Assembly: GCA_016762995.1 (NCBI GenBank)
Contig: JAESUT010000183.1
Span: forward strand, 1 to 7,431
Length of the DNA: 7,431 nt
Direction of reading: 5' to 3'
DNA from: Gammaproteobacteria bacterium
GTDB lineage: Bacteria; Pseudomonadota; Gammaproteobacteria; Pseudomonadales; Pseudohongiellaceae
Within the stretch, counting starts at the first letter, position 1. Every line of letters starts with the position of its first letter. Below, in pieces: positions 6,315 through 7,431 of the stretch. A program made the position numbers and the translations under genes. The notes under the pieces were generated by a model. It saw only the letters and a list, made by a program, of their open reading frames with translations, was not told where the DNA came from and made no database searches.

Positions 6315-7431
6315 CTAGTCGATAAATTCTACGAAGGCTTCTTCGCGAATCTCTATCAGCCAGTTTTGTAATTCCAAATCAAACTTGCGATTGCGCAAGG
6401 AGTTTTCGGCCTGATTGCGCGAATAGATTGTGCTGAAATCGGTAACGCGGCGTTCTATAACTTCTACAATATGCCAGCCAGTGCTTGAGCGAAATGGTTC
6501 ACTTAGCTCTTCGAGCTCAAGAGCATCTATTACGGCCTCCATGTCCGGCGGCATTTGTCCCTCATTGATCCAGTCCATGTCGCCGCCTGCAACGACAGAA
6601 GTGTCGTCGTCGGAGTTTTGTCGCGCCAGTGTCGCAAAGTCTTCGCCGTCGATAATTTGTTGTCGAAATTCACGAATCTCATCTTCTGTCTGCTGCTCGT
6701 CCCGAATCTCATTAGGCGTCAGCATGATGTGGCGAAAGTTTGTCTGATTCACCATCTGCTCGGTGCCGCCGGCCTTGTTCACTAGCTGAATTAGGTGAAA
6801 GCCATTTCCTGCTTCGATGGGCCCTTCTACATCGCCGGTCTCCATGCCTTCGACAATCTCTCTAAACAGGTTGGGAAAGCCTTCAACTTTGCGCCATCCA
6901 AACTCCGTTGCGTCAACTTCAAACAAACGGGCCTGGCGCGCTGTTGCTCTCACTGCTGCAAAACTCTCACCTTCCTTAATGCGTGCGACTAATTCGGCGG
7001 CATAGCGTAACTTGCTTTGTTTTGATGCAGGTTCTTCTTCACCGTCGGCGAGAACGAGCATATGTTCAACGAGGTAATCGGGGGCCATGATTTCACGGCC
7101 CATCTCCGAATTCAGAAAGTTATCAATTTCCTGTTCGGTAATTTGAATTCGACGATTCACCATGCCGCGCTGTAACTCTTGTAGAGTCATCTGCTTGCGA
7201 ACTTGTTCTCGAGTTTGCAGATAGACGCCGGCCTCGTTTAATACGTTCAGGTATTCATCGAAACTCAGACTGTTGTTCTCGGCCATAGTGATGAGAATTC
7301 GGTTAATTTCGTCATCGTTAAAGCGAATGCTGACTCTTTCTGCCAGCTGCATTTGTATATTCTCAAGTATCAGAGAATCCAATACTTCTGTCCTGAACTG
7401 CTTGGGTTCTGGAAGAGAGCGCTCGGCGCGA
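6315..7431 (-). CDS. surA: Periplasmic chaperone SurA, N-terminus beyond window
   Basis: The frame is open from the right edge to TAG at 6315-6317, giving 371 residues. SurA is a periplasmic chaperone and peptidyl-prolyl isomerase that escorts outer-membrane proteins to the BAM complex. The visible part starts in the N-terminal chaperone domain (ILENIQMQLAERVSI resembles E. coli LIMDQIILQMGQKMGV), then has parvulin domain P1 (about 6771-7076), P2 (about 6447-6737) and the C-terminal segment that packs on the chaperone domain (FDLELQNWLIEIREEAFVEF). P2 keeps FRHIML, ARQNSDDD..VAGGDMDW and STGWHIVEV. P1 lacks the central SxD...GG signature. About 60-70 residues, including the expected signal peptide, lie outside. 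The TTG at 7382 is not a credible start because homology and the frame continue past it. Its place before pdxA is the conserved order; lptD usually lies further upstream (inference). Confidence 0.93.
   Translation of the reverse strand, partial: RAERSLPEPKQFRTEVLDSLILENIQMQLAERVSIRFNDDEINRILITMAENNSLSFDEYLNVLNEAGVYLQTREQVRKQMTLQELQRGMVNRRIQITEQEIDNFLNSEMGREIMAPDYLVEHMLVLADGEEEPASKQSKLRYAAELVARIKEGESFAAVRATARQARLFEVDATEFGWRKVEGFPNLFREIVEGMETGDVEGPIEAGNGFHLIQLVNKAGGTEQMVNQTNFRHIMLTPNEIRDEQQTEDEIREFRQQIIDGEDFATLARQNSDDDTSVVAGGDMDWINEGQMPPDMEAVIDALELEELSEPFRSSTGWHIVEVIERRVTDFSTIYSRNQAENSLRNRKFDLELQNWLIEIREEAFVEFID
6447..6737 (-). other. SurA parvulin domain P2 (intact)
   Basis: This segment carries the complete parvulin pattern: the opening FRHIML, the ARQNSDDD..VAGGDMDW core and the closing FRSSTGWHIVEV. 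In E. coli SurA the second parvulin domain is the one with isomerase activity, so this copy is the likely active one here. Confidence 0.75.
6771..7076 (-). other. SurA parvulin domain P1 (divergent)
   Basis: The segment opens with YLVEHMLVL and closes with AGNGFHLIQLV, both parvulin-like. The core between about 6894 and 6947 reads ATARQARLFEVDATEFGW, where E. coli P1 has AHSADQQALNGGQMGW: only the terminal GW survives. It is probably an inactive isomerase fold used for substrate binding, in line with the inactive P1 of E. coli. Confidence 0.65.

Noticed and set aside
6430..6747. Open reading frame of 105 codons on the plus strand, serine-rich
   Set aside because: Antisense to surA P2; the serine and arginine richness comes from reading the complementary strand of Glu/Asp-rich codons. 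No family resemblance.
7380..7382. TTG as the start of a 355-residue surA product
   Set aside because: The frame is open to the window edge and the residues upstream continue the SurA chaperone domain, so this is an internal leucine in a truncated gene.
1..7431. An undescribed defence, mobile or biosynthetic system
   Set aside because: Every substantial gene belongs to a known housekeeping family in a conserved order, gaps are all under 100 bases, and nothing suggests horizontal insertion.

Overview
The window is a compact piece of gammaproteobacterial chromosome holding conserved housekeeping genes. The best evidence is the minus-strand order surA, pdxA, rsmA (ksgA), apaG, apaH, which is the classic gammaproteobacterial cluster, followed by cca. 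The proteins follow the Escherichia coli / Pseudomonas families closely in length and motifs. A PTR1-type pteridine reductase next to cca, a glutathione S-transferase gene and a folK end suggest an environmental, perhaps marine, gammaproteobacterium of the Pseudomonas/Cellvibrio side. That finer placement is inference and I cannot resolve the genus.

Layout: positions 1-298 (+) are the 3' end of folK, cut by the left edge. It converges on a minus-strand run that fills the rest: a glutathione S-transferase family gene (346-948), a pteridine-reductase-like SDR (1030-1803), cca (1821-3068), apaH (3122-3943), apaG (4037-4414), rsmA (4421-5251), pdxA (5251-6243) and surA (6315 to the right edge, N-terminus missing). 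All intergenic gaps are under 100 bases, so no stretch of 300 bases lacks a gene. No tRNA, rRNA, insertion sequence, CRISPR array or phage gene is visible.

How the genes fit together: SurA folds outer-membrane proteins in the periplasm. PdxA makes a pyridoxal phosphate precursor. RsmA dimethylates 16S rRNA. ApaH hydrolyses dinucleoside tetraphosphates, and ApaG is its usual neighbour. Cca repairs tRNA 3' ends. FolK and the pteridine reductase both act on pterins and sit about 730 bases apart on opposite strands. Tight junctions suggest co-translation: pdxA/rsmA share one base, rsmA/apaG are 6 bases apart, and cca/SDR are 17 bases apart. A candidate extended -10 promoter before apaH may give that part of the run its own start.

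The least ordinary sequence is the 81-base gap between the SDR and GST genes. It carries 3.7 copies of an exact 11-bp tandem repeat and is an open frame joining the two genes apart from the single SDR stop codon. I found no convincing undescribed system here; the findings are modest and scored accordingly.
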